Part shown: piece by piece, positions 27,873 to 37,027 of the stretch
Numbering within the stretch: the first letter of the stretch is position 1
Layout of the letters: each line of letters starts with the position of its first letter
NCBI GenBank assembly: GCA_022791575.1
Contig: JAAVZI010000009.1
Span: 88,885 to 152,884 of the forward strand
DNA length: 64,000 nucleotides
Reading direction: 5' to 3'
Source of the DNA: Lachnospiraceae bacterium
GTDB lineage: Bacteria > Bacillota > Clostridia > Lachnospirales > Lachnospiraceae
Translations under genes and position numbers: made by a program
Notes under the pieces: model-generated
What the model was told of the DNA's origin: nothing
Database searches by the model: none
Seen by the model: the letters and a program-made list of their open reading frames with translations, nothing else

Positions 27873-28120
27873 TAAATAATGTATAAAGAAATGTCCTAAA
27901 ATATAAAATTTATAAAAAATCTGGAAATAATATGGTGAAAAGTCCCATAAGCCCGTCTGTCTGTTCTCATGCCGTAAATGCAAAGTTATAAAAATGGGCT
28001 GGACAAATCCCGATATTTTTTATACAATGTAAAGTAGGGTTATAATACATTTATCAGGTTTTATATGATTATAATTATGTAAACTTTAAAACAGGCACAA
28101 AAAAGAAGGAGGAAATAAAA
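27873..28120. promoter_or_regulatory. Divergent regulatory region upstream of the pectin operon
   Basis: A perfect TATAAT lies at 28041-28046, about 75 bases before the pectin methylesterase start, but no good -35 box sits 16-18 bases upstream. That pattern is typical of promoters needing an AraC-type activator, and such a gene lies divergently next door. I see no other gene in this A+T-rich stretch. The activator site itself is not identified. Confidence 0.45.
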
Positions 28121-29074
28121 GTGCAGAATACCCAAGGTGAATTACCGCAGATATGCCATACTTATGTGGCAGCGGATGGAGGGGCTGACTATACATCGGT
28201 GCAGGCAGCGATCGATGCAGTTCCATTACATAATTCGGGGGATGTGATCATACATATCAGACCAGGCGTCTACGAGGAAAGAATTGAAGTATCTGGTGAC
28301 AAGCCATGGATCACCCTGGCAGGCGAAGGCGACCGCCCAGAGGATACCATAATTTCTTTTGCAAAATATGCCGGTATGACAGAAGAAAACGGAGATATCA
28401 CCACAACGTTTCGTACTGCAACCGTGAATGTATATGCCAATCATTTTAAGGCTGAGAATTTATCCATTGTGAATTCTTACGATGGTGTCAGCGGCGGAGG
28501 CGGCAGACAGGCGTTGGCTCTTTATGCGTCAGGCGAACAGATACAGTTTGAGAACTGTGTATTTCGGGGACTACAGGATACGGTCTATGCGAAAGATGGT
28601 TCCCAGCTGTACCACAATTGCTATATTGAAGGAGATGTGGATTTTATATTCGGCGGTGCAAGAGCTGTTTTTGAACAATGTGAGATCCATTCCATCAATG
28701 TGAATCCAGAGGATACCAATCGTGGCGGTTATATCGCAGCGCCCAGTACTCCAGCGGCACAAAAGTACGGTTTTCTGTTTGACCGTTGTGTTATGACGGG
28801 GAATAACAGTGATAATACCGTATTTCTGGGACGCCCCTGGCATCCGGGTTCTGATCCGATGGCACTGGGGAATTGTGTATTTATGCACTGTGAACTGGGC
28901 AGCCATATCCGTGAGGATGGCTGGAAATCCCACATGGGCGGTTTTTTATCTAAAAATGCTAGATTATATGAATTTGAGAACAAAGGTCCGGGTGCGGCAG
29001 CGCACGAGAACAGAAGGCAGCTGACACCAGAGCAGGCTCAGGAATATACGAAGAGCCGGGTGCTTGGCTGGTAA
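28121..29074 (+). CDS. Pectinesterase (pectin methylesterase, CE8), cytoplasmic
   Basis: This 317-residue right-handed beta-helix protein de-esterifies methyl-galacturonate units. CE8 signatures are clear: LQDTVYAK (Gln and Asp), GDVDFIFGGARAVFE (catalytic Asp) and FLGRPWHPGS (substrate-binding Arg and Trp). There is no signal peptide, so it must act on imported oligosaccharides, unlike most secreted plant-pathogen enzymes. It starts with GTG at 28121, set by AAGGAGG ending 7 bases upstream. It is the first gene of an operon with a protein of unknown function, GH28 and a GH140-like enzyme, divergent from an AraC regulator. Confidence 0.92.
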   Translation: MQNTQGELPQICHTYVAADGGADYTSVQAAIDAVPLHNSGDVIIHIRPGVYEERIEVSGDKPWITLAGEGDRPEDTIISFAKYAGMTEENGDITTTFRTATVNVYANHFKAENLSIVNSYDGVSGGGGRQALALYASGEQIQFENCVFRGLQDTVYAKDGSQLYHNCYIEGDVDFIFGGARAVFEQCEIHSINVNPEDTNRGGYIAAPSTPAAQKYGFLFDRCVMTGNNSDNTVFLGRPWHPGSDPMALGNCVFMHCELGSHIREDGWKSHMGGFLSKNARLYEFENKGPGAAAHENRRQLTPEQAQEYTKSRVLGW

Positions 29075-29146
29075 TGGCCATTAAATGGCAGACATGGTTT
29101 TAAGGATGTACACAGGGATTACCTGTTTAAAATAAGGAGAAAAGAA

Positions 29147-31267
29147 ATGAATTTTCAATATCAAAACAGCAGAGCAGAAATTGATGAGAATGATGTGAAG
29201 CTCTATTACAAAGAAAATGAATTGATGAACCTTTCAACAGCGGGATTGATGCAATATTCTACTACACGGCCGTTTCAAATGGATGCAAATGACTGGACAT
29301 TCGTACAGAAAGTTGAGACGAAAGAGTCTGTTTGTTTCTCTTATCAGTGCGGTGATATTCTGGGAAGCCTGACTTTTTCCATAAGAGAGCAGGCCATGAA
29401 TATGAAAGTGGAGTATACGAATACCGGAGAGGGCGAAATCCTGGATTTTGCCGGTAAGATTGTATTTCCGGTAATAGGAAGAGGCTGGAGTAAGATTACT
29501 CTTCCGCACATTATTTACAATGACAATCCATCGGCAGTTCCTGAGAAGATTGTTCCGCATATTGGAAAGGAACCGGGCGGCGGCACGATTGTTGAAGAGA
29601 ACCGTCTTCCGATTCCTGGTATTAATGCGGAGTGGATGCAGGAGGAGCTGCCGTCTTATATCACGCTGTTATCTATTCCACAGGTAGTAACCGGAGATGA
29701 TATGGATTATTGGTCCATGGGTGTCATTAAAGAAGAGGATGGCATGACACTGACGGCTTTAAGCGGCCCTCTGATGTTCAATGGTGTCAAGGATGTGTAT
29801 TATGGCGGCCGGAATACCCCTCTTCCATGGCTGAAGGGATATCGGACAATCCGCGCAGGAGAAGGCATTTCCAAAGAATTCTGTCTGGCATGGGGACAGC
29901 TGGATGAGATCGTGGAAAAGAGCAAATATGATAATCATGGCAAGGCGTTCCGCAATCTTGTAGACCTGGGTTATGAAATTCTGCAGCCTAAGGCAGAGCG
30001 TTGCCATACGCTGGATGAAATGATCTATTATAAGAAACAGGTTTTGGATTCCCGTTATTATAAGGACGAAGATTGCTGTGGATATACTACATTCGGAGCT
30101 GCGAATCATTTTGGAAATATTTCTGGCAGGCCGGAGTATTTCCTGTATGGCTGGACTGGACAATGTATTAAACTGGCATGGTGCGAATGTTTTCTAGGAT
30201 TGACGACAGAAGATACGTTCCGCTATGAGAGAGGTTTTGAGATTGTAGACTTTTTCGTAAGAAATGGCCAGCATAAGGAGATTCCAGGACTGTTCTATGG
30301 CTATTATATGATTGAAAAGCAGGAGTGGCGCAGTGTCTGGAACAAGCCGGAAGCGCCGATTGCTTCAAGAATAGAAGGAGAAAGCCTGTCTGATCTGATA
30401 GATGTAATCATGCTGATGAAGGAACATGGTAAGGAAATACCGGAACACTGGATAGAAGCTGTGAAGAATGGCTGTGCGTTCCTGATGGATGAAAAATACC
30501 AGACAGAAGATGGGATCTATCCTATGGGCTGGGAAAAGGACGGAAGCATTGGCAATTCGGATAAGAACGGTGCCGGTATGCCATGTGTGCTTGCGCTGAT
30601 TAAGGCGAGTGAACTGTTTGATGATTATGTTCTGCTGGAATATGGCAAGAGTAAGTATAGTATTTATGCAGAACTGCATATGAAGAATTTTAAGATTCCA
30701 TTTGCCTGGGCAACAATGGATGCCAAGTGTGAGGATAAAGAAGCCGGACTGTATTTCTTTGAGACAGCAGCAGAGATCTACCGCCTGACAGGGCTGGTGA
30801 AGTACATGAACTGGGCAGAGATAACCGGAGACTGGATTCTAACCTTTGTATTTTTCTGGGAAACTGGTTTCCAGAAGGATACTCTATGTGCCAAGAAGGA
30901 CTTTAAGACAACAGGCTGGCCGGGAGTCAGCGTACAGAACCATCATCTGGATGTGTTCTTCCCTTCCTTTGAGATGTATCGATTCGGGGCATTGAGCGGT
31001 ATTAAAAAATTCGAAGATATGGGTAAGAACGTATGTGCGGCTATGACTCATGGGGTCTGCACGGAAAAAGGCGAATGGGGCTTTGATGTTATAGGTGAGC
31101 AGGGAGAGCATTATTATCACACGAACTACTTCCAGCTGACCTATCCGAATGTTATGAAATATACGAGCCATTATCGGGGAGGTATGCAGAATTGGAATCC
31201 TTCCTGGATTACGGCACAGGTATTGTCGAATACATTGAAATTCAAAAAGGATGGACACAATTTTTAA
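29147..31267 (+). CDS. Unrecognised 706-residue protein, probable toroid-type carbohydrate-active enzyme
   Basis: I do not recognise this family with confidence. No signal peptide is present. An N-terminal beta-rich part (about 1-250) is followed by alternating helices (about 265-690) with aromatic- and glycine-rich loops such as GYTTFGAANHFGNISGRPEYFLYGW, KTTGWPGVSVQNHHLDVFFPS and YHTNYFQLTYPNVM. This arrangement resembles a mutarotase-like sandwich joined to an (alpha/alpha) barrel, as in several glycosidase and lyase families. Conserved-looking acidic residues sit in the helical half, but catalytic ones cannot be named. It lies between pectin methylesterase and GH28 in one operon, implying action on pectic oligosaccharides. 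GGAG precedes the ATG. Confidence 0.6.
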   Translation: MNFQYQNSRAEIDENDVKLYYKENELMNLSTAGLMQYSTTRPFQMDANDWTFVQKVETKESVCFSYQCGDILGSLTFSIREQAMNMKVEYTNTGEGEILDFAGKIVFPVIGRGWSKITLPHIIYNDNPSAVPEKIVPHIGKEPGGGTIVEENRLPIPGINAEWMQEELPSYITLLSIPQVVTGDDMDYWSMGVIKEEDGMTLTALSGPLMFNGVKDVYYGGRNTPLPWLKGYRTIRAGEGISKEFCLAWGQLDEIVEKSKYDNHGKAFRNLVDLGYEILQPKAERCHTLDEMIYYKKQVLDSRYYKDEDCCGYTTFGAANHFGNISGRPEYFLYGWTGQCIKLAWCECFLGLTTEDTFRYERGFEIVDFFVRNGQHKEIPGLFYGYYMIEKQEWRSVWNKPEAPIASRIEGESLSDLIDVIMLMKEHGKEIPEHWIEAVKNGCAFLMDEKYQTEDGIYPMGWEKDGSIGNSDKNGAGMPCVLALIKASELFDDYVLLEYGKSKYSIYAELHMKNFKIPFAWATMDAKCEDKEAGLYFFETAAEIYRLTGLVKYMNWAEITGDWILTFVFFWETGFQKDTLCAKKDFKTTGWPGVSVQNHHLDVFFPSFEMYRFGALSGIKKFEDMGKNVCAAMTHGVCTEKGEWGFDVIGEQGEHYYHTNYFQLTYPNVMKYTSHYRGGMQNWNPSWITAQVLSNTLKFKKDGHNF

Positions 31268-31330
31268 TAAGACGAAGGAACAGGTAATAGAGTCACTGCC
31301 TGAAAGATTAAGAAAGAGAAGAGGTCAGAT

Positions 31331-32746
31331 ATGAACAAACAATTTCCAACAGTAGAAGTTCCGGAATTCCCGGACAGAATCTATCAGATTACCGACTACG
31401 GCGCAGTTCCGGGTGGGGTTGTATCTAATACAAAGGCGTTTAAGGACGCGATTGAAAGTGCAAATCAAGCAGGCGGCGGTGTAGTGAACGTCCCTGCGGG
31501 AATCTGGCTGACTGGCCCGATTACATTGCTTTCCAATGTGAATTTACATACAGAGAACGGTGCATTTGTGCTGTTCTCCCATGACCAGCAGGAGTATCCG
31601 CTGATTAAGACCTCTTATGAAGGTGGTGACCGAATCCGTGCCGTTTCACCGATCAATGCCATGGAACAGGAGAATATTGCAATTACCGGGCAGGGAACCT
31701 TTGACGGCAATGGACATCTCTGGAGGCTTGTCAAACGTTCTAAGATGACTGATGAGCAGTGGCGGATTCTTCTTCGTCGTGGAGGGGTAACCAAGGGTGA
31801 AGGAGAGAGAATGGTATGGTTTCCTTCTCAGACCTCTTATGACGGACATATGAGCAAGGATATTAAGCCAGATGAAGAACATGCACTAGAAAGGGCGCAG
31901 AAATATTTTGACTACTATCGTCCGGTGCTGGTAAGCCTTGTAAAATGTAAGAGAGTCTTACTGGATGGCGTGACGTTCCAGAACTCTCCAGCATGGAATG
32001 TACACCCTCTGTTCTGCGAACATCTGACCTTATCCAATGCATTTATCCGCAATCCATGGAATGCTCAGAACGGTGATGGTCTGGATCTGGAATCCTGTAA
32101 ATACTGTAATATCATCAATACCAAATTTGATGTGGGAGATGATGCGATCTGTATGAAGGCAGGCAAGAATGCAGAAGGAAGGAGAACACCAGTTCCGACG
32201 GAATATGTAACGGTTAAGGATTGTATTGTCTATCATGGACATGGTGGTTTTGTAGCTGGAAGTGAGATGTCAAGGGGGCTGCGTAACATTGTAGTATCCA
32301 ACTGCATTTTTGCAGGAACCGATATTGGAATCCGCTTTAAAAGTACTTTGGGCCGTGGCGGTGTGGTAGAGGATATATTGCTGGAGGATATTCAGATGAT
32401 TGATATTCCCAAGCAGGCAATGCTCTTTACAATGGCCTATAGCGGCGCTATGGATGATACACAGATTATTCCGGAGGATATCCCGGAATTTAAAAATATT
32501 ACCTGTAAAAATATCGTATGTCAGGGCTGTGGCCAGGCCATTCAGGTAGATGGCTTAAAACAGCTGCCGATTCACGACCTGCATTTTGAGGATATCAACA
32601 TTGTAGCAAGACAGGGCGTACGCTGTCAGATGGCGGATAATATTCATCTGAAAAATGTAACCATTACAAATGAGAATGATCCGAAGGTAAAGGTGCATTT
32701 TGACGATGAAGTTGTGGGTGAAGGATTTGAAGCCATGATATTGTAA
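31331..32746 (+). CDS. GH28-family polygalacturonase / exo-galacturonosidase
   Basis: This 471-residue parallel beta-helix enzyme hydrolyses galacturonic-acid linkages, or related ones in rhamnogalacturonan. GH28 motifs are visible: NGDGLDL (first catalytic Asp), VGDDAICMK (Asp pair), HGHGGFVAGSEMS (conserved His) and IRFKS, corresponding to the usual RIK. The N-terminal ITDYGAVPGGVVSNTKAFKDAI is the pectate-lyase-superfamily entry strand. No signal peptide, matching the other intracellular enzymes of the locus. The length and NGDG rather than NTDG suggest an exo-acting bacterial subgroup. AAGAGG lies shortly before the ATG. Confidence 0.9.
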   Translation: MNKQFPTVEVPEFPDRIYQITDYGAVPGGVVSNTKAFKDAIESANQAGGGVVNVPAGIWLTGPITLLSNVNLHTENGAFVLFSHDQQEYPLIKTSYEGGDRIRAVSPINAMEQENIAITGQGTFDGNGHLWRLVKRSKMTDEQWRILLRRGGVTKGEGERMVWFPSQTSYDGHMSKDIKPDEEHALERAQKYFDYYRPVLVSLVKCKRVLLDGVTFQNSPAWNVHPLFCEHLTLSNAFIRNPWNAQNGDGLDLESCKYCNIINTKFDVGDDAICMKAGKNAEGRRTPVPTEYVTVKDCIVYHGHGGFVAGSEMSRGLRNIVVSNCIFAGTDIGIRFKSTLGRGGVVEDILLEDIQMIDIPKQAMLFTMAYSGAMDDTQIIPEDIPEFKNITCKNIVCQGCGQAIQVDGLKQLPIHDLHFEDINIVARQGVRCQMADNIHLKNVTITNENDPKVKVHFDDEVVGEGFEAMIL

Positions 32747-32799
32747 TTATTTAACCTGTGAAAAGCATTATTTTGCGGAGAATGAAAGAGGAGAAAAAA

Positions 32800-34137
32800 A
32801 TGTTTGAAAAACCTTGGGACCATGGTTCCTTACATATATCTGATAACAAGCAGTTTTTCCAGAATGGTGAAAAGCCGTTCTTCTGGCTGGGAGATACCGC
32901 ATGGCTGATGTTTTGTACCCTGACCAGAGAAGAGATTGATACTTATTTGAGGAACCGTGCAGAGAAAGGCTATAATGTCATTCAGATTACGGTTGCTCAT
33001 AAGTGGCCGGTGGAAACGATTGAGGGAAAGAATGCATTTCTGGATGACGACTTTACTAAGCCGAATACAGAAGCCGGCGGTTTCTGGGATTTGGTAGATT
33101 ATACTGTGCAAAAAGCAGAAGAGTATGGTTTATATCTAGGACTTCTTCCGATCTGGAGCGGCCAGTTTAAAGCCGGCCGGCTGAATGAGGACAATGTAGA
33201 AACCTATATTCAGTTTTTGACAGACCGCTATGGGCATTGTCCGAATATTATATGGATTACAGGCGGTGACTGTAAGGGAAGTGATGGGTTTGAATTCTGG
33301 TCGAAAATGGGCCGGAAATTAAAGAAAGAGAACCCGGATAAATTAGTAACCTTCCATCCATTTGGTAGAACCGTAACCTGTGATTATTTCCCGGATTCTG
33401 AATGGATTGACTTCTATATGTTCCAGTCGGGACACCGCCGTTATGACCAGAAGAGCCTGAAAAAATGGGACGACAGCATGACGATGGGTTATTATTATGG
33501 AGAGGATACGTTCCGTTATATTGAAAGGGTGCAAAACTGCGGCAATAAGAAACCAGTATTGGATGGAGAACCTTCTTATGAGCACATTCCGCATGGACTG
33601 CATGACCCTTCACAGCCATTCTGGCAGGATTATGATGTCAGACGTTTTGCTTACTGGTCCGTATTGGCCGGAGCAGCTGGCTTTACTTATGGCCACAGTT
33701 CCATTATGCAGTTTTATACAGGCGATGGTACAGAACCAGGCGCATATGGCTGTACTATTAATTGGAAATCCGCCATACATGCTCCAGCTTGTGACAATAT
33801 GAGCAAAATGGCAGCTCTTATGCGTTCCATTCCTTATGAGAAGGGAAAAGCAGCCCAGCAGCTTCTAGCTTATAAGCAGGGACAGCGTTACAGCCGTATC
33901 AGCGCATTTGCAGGAGAAGATTTTGCATTGTTCTATGATTACAGCGGCCGTGATATAGAAGTGGTTTCGCATCCGCTGGAGGGAGAAGCGCTAGATGCCT
34001 GGTGGTTTGACCCGGTAAGTGGAACGGAAAGTTATCTGGGTAGATTTGCCATGACAGATGCGATTATGACCTTTAAAGTACCGGAAGGAACCTTTACACA
34101 CAAGGATTGGGTATTAAAGTTAAAGACTGTGAAATAA
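32800..34137 (+). CDS. DUF4038 / GH140-like glycoside hydrolase (putative apiosidase)
   Basis: This 445-residue protein has a DUF4038 barrel: NGEKPFFWLGDTAWLMF near residues 20-35, YLRNRAEKGYNVIQ, NIIWITGGDCKG (likely acid/base region), FHPFGR and PVLDGEPSYE (likely nucleophile Glu) followed by FAYWSVLAGAAGFTYGH. A small C-terminal beta domain (about 370-445; WWFDPVSGTESYLG) matches the collagen-binding-like domain that accompanies it. Characterised GH140 enzymes release apiose-linked chains from rhamnogalacturonan II. ATG 32800 is set by AGAGGAG; an upstream GTG at 32758 lacks one. It is the last gene of the pectin operon, followed by a very strong terminator. Confidence 0.8.
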   Translation: MFEKPWDHGSLHISDNKQFFQNGEKPFFWLGDTAWLMFCTLTREEIDTYLRNRAEKGYNVIQITVAHKWPVETIEGKNAFLDDDFTKPNTEAGGFWDLVDYTVQKAEEYGLYLGLLPIWSGQFKAGRLNEDNVETYIQFLTDRYGHCPNIIWITGGDCKGSDGFEFWSKMGRKLKKENPDKLVTFHPFGRTVTCDYFPDSEWIDFYMFQSGHRRYDQKSLKKWDDSMTMGYYYGEDTFRYIERVQNCGNKKPVLDGEPSYEHIPHGLHDPSQPFWQDYDVRRFAYWSVLAGAAGFTYGHSSIMQFYTGDGTEPGAYGCTINWKSAIHAPACDNMSKMAALMRSIPYEKGKAAQQLLAYKQGQRYSRISAFAGEDFALFYDYSGRDIEVVSHPLEGEALDAWWFDPVSGTESYLGRFAMTDAIMTFKVPEGTFTHKDWVLKLKTVK

Positions 34138-34149
34138 TTTAGAGGATTT

Positions 34150-34212
34150 TTATAAATGAAAAAGTGCTGTAAAATTTGTGTATCTGATTTTACAGCACTT
34201 TTTCATTTATAA
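34150..34212 (+). terminator. Very long perfect hairpin terminator after the pectin operon
   Basis: Bases 34150-34175 pair perfectly with 34187-34212: 26 bp around an 11-base loop, with a T-run inside the right arm (CACTTTTTC). It cleanly separates the degradation locus from the polysaccharide locus. Confidence 0.85.
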
Positions 34213-34270
34213 TTATATAGGTTTGGGGTTGTTTTACATAGCAAACATTTCAAGTTTTGGCAAAAATACC

Positions 34271-34319
34271 AGTCTCTGGAATAATTTTGATTGAAAAGCA
34301 GAGACTAATATGGTATAAT
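34271..34319 (+). promoter_or_regulatory. Strong promoter with operator-like inverted repeat for the polysaccharide operon
   Basis: TTGAAA (34291-34296) and TATAAT (34314-34319) are separated by 17 bases, 70 bases before rmlA. An 8-bp inverted repeat, AGTCTCTG (34271-34278) and CAGAGACT (34299-34306), straddles the -35 box, so a dimeric regulator could bind across it. Confidence 0.7.
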
Positions 34320-34388
34320 CAACCATTATGGAGTATCATGTGCTTTAAAATGAATAAAAATTGATATAATACTAAAAGGAGATTACAA

Positions 34389-35267
34389 ATGAAAGGTATT
34401 ATTTTAGCAGGAGGATCAGGGACAAGGCTGTATCCTCTGACTATGGTTACTTCGAAACAATTGCTGCCGGTGTATGACAAGCCGATGATTTATTATCCAC
34501 TGTCTACATTGATGCTGGCAGGAATCCGGGAGATTTTGATTATTTCCACTCCGCAGGACCTGCCTAATTTTGAACGGCTGTTAGGAGATGGTTCTAATTA
34601 TGGAATCAGCTTAAGCTATGCGGAACAGCCGTCACCCGATGGACTGGCACAGGCGTTTATTATCGGAGAAGAATTCATTGACGGGGATAGCTGTGCAATG
34701 GTTCTGGGAGATAATATATTTTATGGAAGCGGTTTAAAGCGCCATTTGCGGGAAGCTGCCAGTCGTGAATCAGGGGCGACTGTATTCGGCTACTATGTAG
34801 ATGATCCAGAGCGCTTTGGTATCGTGGAATTTGATGAAAATGGTAAAGCGATCTCTATTGAGGAAAAACCGAAGAACCCTAAGTCGAATTATTGTGTAAC
34901 CGGATTGTATTTCTATGATAATCGGGTTTGCGAGATGGCCAAGAAGGTGAAGCCATCAGCCAGAGGGGAATTGGAGATTACAGATTTGAACCGGATGTAT
35001 CTGGAAGAGGGAAGTTTAAATGTAGTTACTCTGGGCCGTGGTTATGCCTGGCTGGATACAGGTACTGTGGATTCGTTGTCAGAGGCGACCGAGTTTGTCA
35101 AAGTTATTGAGAATCGGCAGGGAATTAAGATATCTGCGATCGAAGAAATTGCTTATAAGAATGGTTGGATCAGCAAAGAGAAGCTGTCTGAATCTGCTGA
35201 GTTATATGGAAAATCCAGTTATGGAGCACATTTGCAGAAGGTTGCAGACGGTAAGATTAAATATTAA
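34389..35267 (+). CDS. rmlA: Glucose-1-phosphate thymidylyltransferase
   Basis: This 292-residue nucleotidyltransferase makes dTDP-glucose from dTTP and glucose-1-phosphate, the first step to dTDP-L-rhamnose. The signature [11 protein letters not shown] near residue 8, then [24 protein letters not shown] and LGDNIFYG, are those of RmlA. Length is normal for the short RmlA type. It is the first gene of an operon-like series rmlA-rmlC-rmlB-rmlD, preceded by a strong promoter and AAAAGGAGA. Cytoplasmic. Confidence 0.96.
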   Translation: MKGIILAGGSGTRLYPLTMVTSKQLLPVYDKPMIYYPLSTLMLAGIREILIISTPQDLPNFERLLGDGSNYGISLSYAEQPSPDGLAQAFIIGEEFIDGDSCAMVLGDNIFYGSGLKRHLREAASRESGATVFGYYVDDPERFGIVEFDENGKAISIEEKPKNPKSNYCVTGLYFYDNRVCEMAKKVKPSARGELEITDLNRMYLEEGSLNVVTLGRGYAWLDTGTVDSLSEATEFVKVIENRQGIKISAIEEIAYKNGWISKEKLSESAELYGKSSYGAHLQKVADGKIKY

Positions 35268-35308
35268 TGGTACGGTTTTGAAAAGAAGATGGAAAGGGGA
35301 ACTTAAGA

Positions 35309-35866
35309 GTGAATGTAATTAAAACAGATGTATTAGACGTATATATTCTGGAGCCTAAGGTATTTGGAGATCATAGAGGCTGGTTTATGGAAAGTTGGTC
35401 CAAGAAAGATATGGAACAAGCAGGACTGAGCTATGATTTTGTACAGGACAACCATTCATTTTCAGCAGTGAAGGGTACTTTAAGGGGCCTGCATTTCCAA
35501 AAAGGCGATGCAGCTCAAGCCAAACTGGTGCGCTGCTGTAAAGGAGCGGTTCTGGATGTGGCAGTGGATATGCGGGAAGGTTCCCCTACCTATAAAAAAT
35601 GGGTATCTGTAGAGCTTTCAGCAGAGAATAAACGCCAGCTTCTGATACCAAGAGGTTTTCTGCATGGTTTTGTAACTTTGACAGATGATGTAGAGTTTTT
35701 ATATAAGGCAGATAACCTATATTCTCCCGAAAACGACAGAGGTATCCGCTGGAATGACCCAGAGATTGGCGTAGACTGGGGAGTTGAGAATCCGATTGTA
35801 TCAGAGAAGGATTCTCAGTCTCCGATGTTAAAAGACAGCGATATTGACTTTCAGTATCAGGGATAA
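35309..35866 (+). CDS. rmlC: dTDP-4-dehydrorhamnose 3,5-epimerase
   Basis: This 185-residue cupin-fold epimerase performs the third step of dTDP-L-rhamnose synthesis. It has the family segments DHRGWFMESW, GTLRGLHFQ (catalytic His62), VLDVAVDMREGSPTY, LLIPRGFLHGF and the Tyr of FLYKADNLYSPENDRGI. The gene starts with GTG at 35309, supported by AAGGGGA about 9 bases upstream; no ATG fits the family N-terminus. It lies 41 bp after rmlA. Confidence 0.95.
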   Translation: MNVIKTDVLDVYILEPKVFGDHRGWFMESWSKKDMEQAGLSYDFVQDNHSFSAVKGTLRGLHFQKGDAAQAKLVRCCKGAVLDVAVDMREGSPTYKKWVSVELSAENKRQLLIPRGFLHGFVTLTDDVEFLYKADNLYSPENDRGIRWNDPEIGVDWGVENPIVSEKDSQSPMLKDSDIDFQYQG

Positions 35867-35956
35867 TAAAATACGGAACGTGTATAATAAAGGCATGAAA
35901 CATTGGTCGGCAGCAGATAAGATTTCCCTGGCGCTGCGGACAGAAAGGAATCGATT

Positions 35957-36976
35957 ATGAAGATTATTGTAACAGGTGGAGCGGGATTTATCGGAGGTAA
36001 TTTTGTACATTTAATGGTAAATAAATATCCAGAAGATCAGATTATCTGTCTGGATGCGTTGACCTATGCTGGTAATATGGAGACTTTAGAGCCGGTTATG
36101 AACAAACCGAATTTTAAATTTGTAAAAGGAGATATTGCAGATAGAGAACTGGTGTTCCATCTATTCAAAGAGGAAAAGCCGGATGTAATTGTTAATTTTG
36201 CAGCAGAGAGCCATGTAGACCGCTCTATTACAGATCCAGGCATTTTCTTAAAGACGAATATTTTAGGAACCGGCGTACTGTTGGATGCATGTAAGGAATT
36301 TGGCATTCAGAGATATCATCAGGTATCGACAGATGAAGTATATGGCGATCTTCCTTTGGATCGGCCAGACCTATTCTTTACCGAAGAGACGCCGCTGCAT
36401 ACTTCCAGCCCCTATTCTGCCTCTAAGGCATCGGCAGATCTGCTGGTACTGGCTTATCATAGAACCTTCCAGATTCCGGTAACGATTTCTAGGTGTTCGA
36501 ATAATTATGGCCCTTATCATTTCCCGGAGAAGCTGATTCCGTTAATCATTGCCAATGCACTGAATGATAAGCCGCTTCCAGTATATGGAAAGGGTGAGAA
36601 TGTCCGTGACTGGCTGTATGTGGAGGATCACTGCTTAGCGATTGACCTGATTATCCGTAAAGGAAAAGTTGGTGAAGTCTATAATATCGGCGGACATAAT
36701 GAAAAGACGAATTTAGAAGTAGTGAAGACGGTGATTCATGAACTTGGCAAGAGTGAAGATCTGATTGAATATGTAACAGACCGTCCGGGACATGATATGC
36801 GTTATGCCATTGATCCAGCCAAGATTCACAGAGAATTGGGCTGGCTTCCTGAGACGAAATTTGAAGATGGAATTAAAAAGACGATCCAGTGGTATCTGGA
36901 TCATAAACATTGGTGGGAATCCATCATCAGCGGCGAATACCAGAATTATTATGAGAAGCAGTATGGCAATCGTTAG
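35957..36976 (+). CDS. rmlB: dTDP-glucose 4,6-dehydratase
   Basis: This 339-residue extended short-chain dehydrogenase converts dTDP-glucose to dTDP-4-keto-6-deoxyglucose. It has TGGAGFIGGNFVH for NAD binding, STDEVYGDL, the YSASKASADLLVLAYHRT helix with the YxxxK pair, SRCSNNYGPYHFPEKLIPL, and DWLYVEDHC. These identify RmlB precisely. It follows rmlC after 90 bp with no visible terminator, so it is presumably in the same transcript. Confidence 0.96.
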   Translation: MKIIVTGGAGFIGGNFVHLMVNKYPEDQIICLDALTYAGNMETLEPVMNKPNFKFVKGDIADRELVFHLFKEEKPDVIVNFAAESHVDRSITDPGIFLKTNILGTGVLLDACKEFGIQRYHQVSTDEVYGDLPLDRPDLFFTEETPLHTSSPYSASKASADLLVLAYHRTFQIPVTISRCSNNYGPYHFPEKLIPLIIANALNDKPLPVYGKGENVRDWLYVEDHCLAIDLIIRKGKVGEVYNIGGHNEKTNLEVVKTVIHELGKSEDLIEYVTDRPGHDMRYAIDPAKIHRELGWLPETKFEDGIKKTIQWYLDHKHWWESIISGEYQNYYEKQYGNR

Positions 36977-37027
36977 TTTGGACGAATGCCATAGGATCAA
37001 TTGGATAGATAATCAGGAGGTAACACC

